Of a stretch of DNA of 64,000 bases, positions 63,132 through 64,000 are shown one piece after another (the first letter of the stretch is position 1; each line of letters begins with the position of its first letter). Made by a program: the position numbers and the translations under genes. This stretch comes from Zestomonas insulae (GTDB taxonomy: Bacteria; Pseudomonadota; Gammaproteobacteria; Pseudomonadales; Pseudomonadaceae), in contig NZ_JAFEUP010000001.1 of the NCBI RefSeq assembly GCF_016901015.1, positions 124,001 to 188,000 on the forward strand. The letters are read 5' to 3'. The notes beneath the pieces are model-generated. The model did no database searches. It saw nothing but the letters and a program-made list of their open reading frames with translations, and was not told the origin of the DNA.

Positions 63132-63893
63132 CTACTCGCGGCTGAGCCAGCCCATCGTCAGGCGGTTCAGCCAGGCCGGCGTCACCTGGGCGAAGGCGTA
63201 CATCAGGCGGAACGACCCGCTCACCGGGCGGTGCACCGCGGCGCCCTGGGCCTGCTGCCACACCGCCGCGGCGATGTCCTCGGCCTGCAGGTTCACCCCC
63301 ATGCGCCGCAGGGTCGGCGGCTCGAACTGCTGGCTGTCGACCATCGGCGTGCGCACGAACGGCGGCATCAGGTCGCCGACGCGGATGCCGTGGCGCCGCC
63401 ATTCCAGGTCCAGCGCCTCGGTCAGGCCGCGCACCGCGAACTTCGACGCCGAGTAGCTGACCATGTGCGGCGTGCCATACAGCCCGGAGGCCGAGCTCAT
63501 GTTGATCACCTGCGCACTGGGCGTGGCCTTGAGATAAGGGAACGCCGCGTGGGTCATCTGCAGCAGGCCGCGCACGTTGATGTCGAGGATGCGCAGGTGC
63601 TCGTCCAGGCTGATCGCCTCGAAATGGCCGAAGCGCAGCACCCCGGCGCAGTTGAACAGCAGGCGCAGCTGGCCCTGGTGCTGCGCGCAGAAGTCCGCCA
63701 GTGCCTGCTGCACCGCGGCCGCGTCGGTCACGTCGAGCGGCGCATGCCAGGCACCGTTCAGTTCGGCGGCGAGGCTGGCCAGCGCGCTGTGGTTGACGTC
63801 GAGCAGGCCGACCTTCCAGCCACGCGCATGAAACAGCCGCGCGGTCGCCGCACCGATGCCGGAGGCGGCACCGGTAATGAGGATGTTGTCCAT
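63132..63893 (-). CDS. short-chain dehydrogenase/reductase
   Basis: 253 residues. TGAASGIG (8-15), NCAG at about 81 (in place of the usual NNAG), Ser in NMSSASGLYGT, YSASK (about 146-150). Asp after beta-2 (LLDVN) favours NAD(H). The gene begins 1 bp after the upstream hydrolase stop on the same strand, so the two are an operon. Confidence 0.93.
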   Translation of the reverse strand: MDNILITGAASGIGAATARLFHARGWKVGLLDVNHSALASLAAELNGAWHAPLDVTDAAAVQQALADFCAQHQGQLRLLFNCAGVLRFGHFEAISLDEHLRILDINVRGLLQMTHAAFPYLKATPSAQVINMSSASGLYGTPHMVSYSASKFAVRGLTEALDLEWRRHGIRVGDLMPPFVRTPMVDSQQFEPPTLRRMGVNLQAEDIAAAVWQQAQGAAVHRPVSGSFRLMYAFAQVTPAWLNRLTMGWLSRE

Positions 63894-63894
63894 G

Positions 63895-64000
63895 TCAGCT
63901 GCGGGCTTCCTGCTGTTCGTGAATGAAGGCGACGATGCGCGCCAGGGCCAGGTCCGCGGCCTTGAGCATGCCGACGTGCGCCTGGAACACGTGCCAGAGC
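63895..64000 (-). CDS. C-terminal end of a probable HSL-type alpha/beta hydrolase, 5' part outside window
   Basis: 34 codons before TGA at 63897-63895. The sequence LWHVFQAHVGMLKAADLALARIVAFIHE matches the end of hormone-sensitive-lipase-like esterases, where the HVFQ motif contains the catalytic His. The stop is followed after one base by the SDR start codon, so they are translated together. Confidence 0.65.
   Translation of the reverse strand, partial: LWHVFQAHVGMLKAADLALARIVAFIHEQQEARS

Overview
The window looks like chromosomal DNA of a Pseudomonas, probably of the P. aeruginosa lineage. It is GC-rich with strong third-position GC bias, and the gene order copRS - ABC transporter - GST - fadE - tRNA-Gly/Glu - ospR/gpx/msrB - alaA-like aminotransferase - htpX - deaD - class II DAHP synthase - ohrR/ohr - efp/earP - tRNA-Ser matches, from memory, the PA2809-PA2852 stretch of strain PAO1. 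There are no phage, plasmid, IS or CRISPR signatures; mobile-type DNA is limited to short REP-like palindromes.

Left end (1-13.9 kb). A two-gene operon on the minus strand encodes a 1947-residue secreted multicopper oxidase resembling the manganese oxidase MnxG, and a beta-propeller protein cut by the window edge. Its upstream region carries a sigma-54 type promoter and a cluster of GGGGAA/TTCCCC half-sites. Next come a small lytic transglycosylase, a stand-alone type II secretion gspG-gspF pair, a copper-type two-component system with a probable CopR box in front of it, and an EF-G-like GTPase that lacks the catalytic histidine.

Middle (14-47 kb). This is core metabolism and stress defence: a YadGH-type ABC exporter, two GSTs, FadE, duplicated tRNA-Gly/tRNA-Glu genes, the peroxide module gpx-ospR-msrB, HtpX, a DeaD helicase, a chemoreceptor with an apparently intracellular sensor, a flavin monooxygenase/SDR pair, DAHP synthase, a YcaQ-type DNA glycosylase, the organic hydroperoxide pair ohrR-ohr with a candidate operator, and EF-P with its arginine rhamnosyltransferase EarP followed by tRNA-Ser.

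Right end (47-64 kb). Crotonase, hydrolase, CorA and amidotransferase genes, two very small ORFs, a fadB/thiolase beta-oxidation operon, and then the most interesting locus: the Anbu (ancestral beta-subunit proteasome relative) cluster with circularly permuted ATP-grasp, alpha-E and transglutaminase genes. The ATP-grasp gene is preceded by a near-consensus sigma-54 promoter and an NtrC-like site. The next gene upstream, a class I glutamine amidotransferase, also has a sigma-54-like promoter. This points to nitrogen-status control of a peptide-ligase/protease system whose substrate is unknown. An RraB-like gene, an SDR and the tail of an alpha/beta hydrolase close the window.

All family assignments are from reading the sequence and memory of families; no database search was run.
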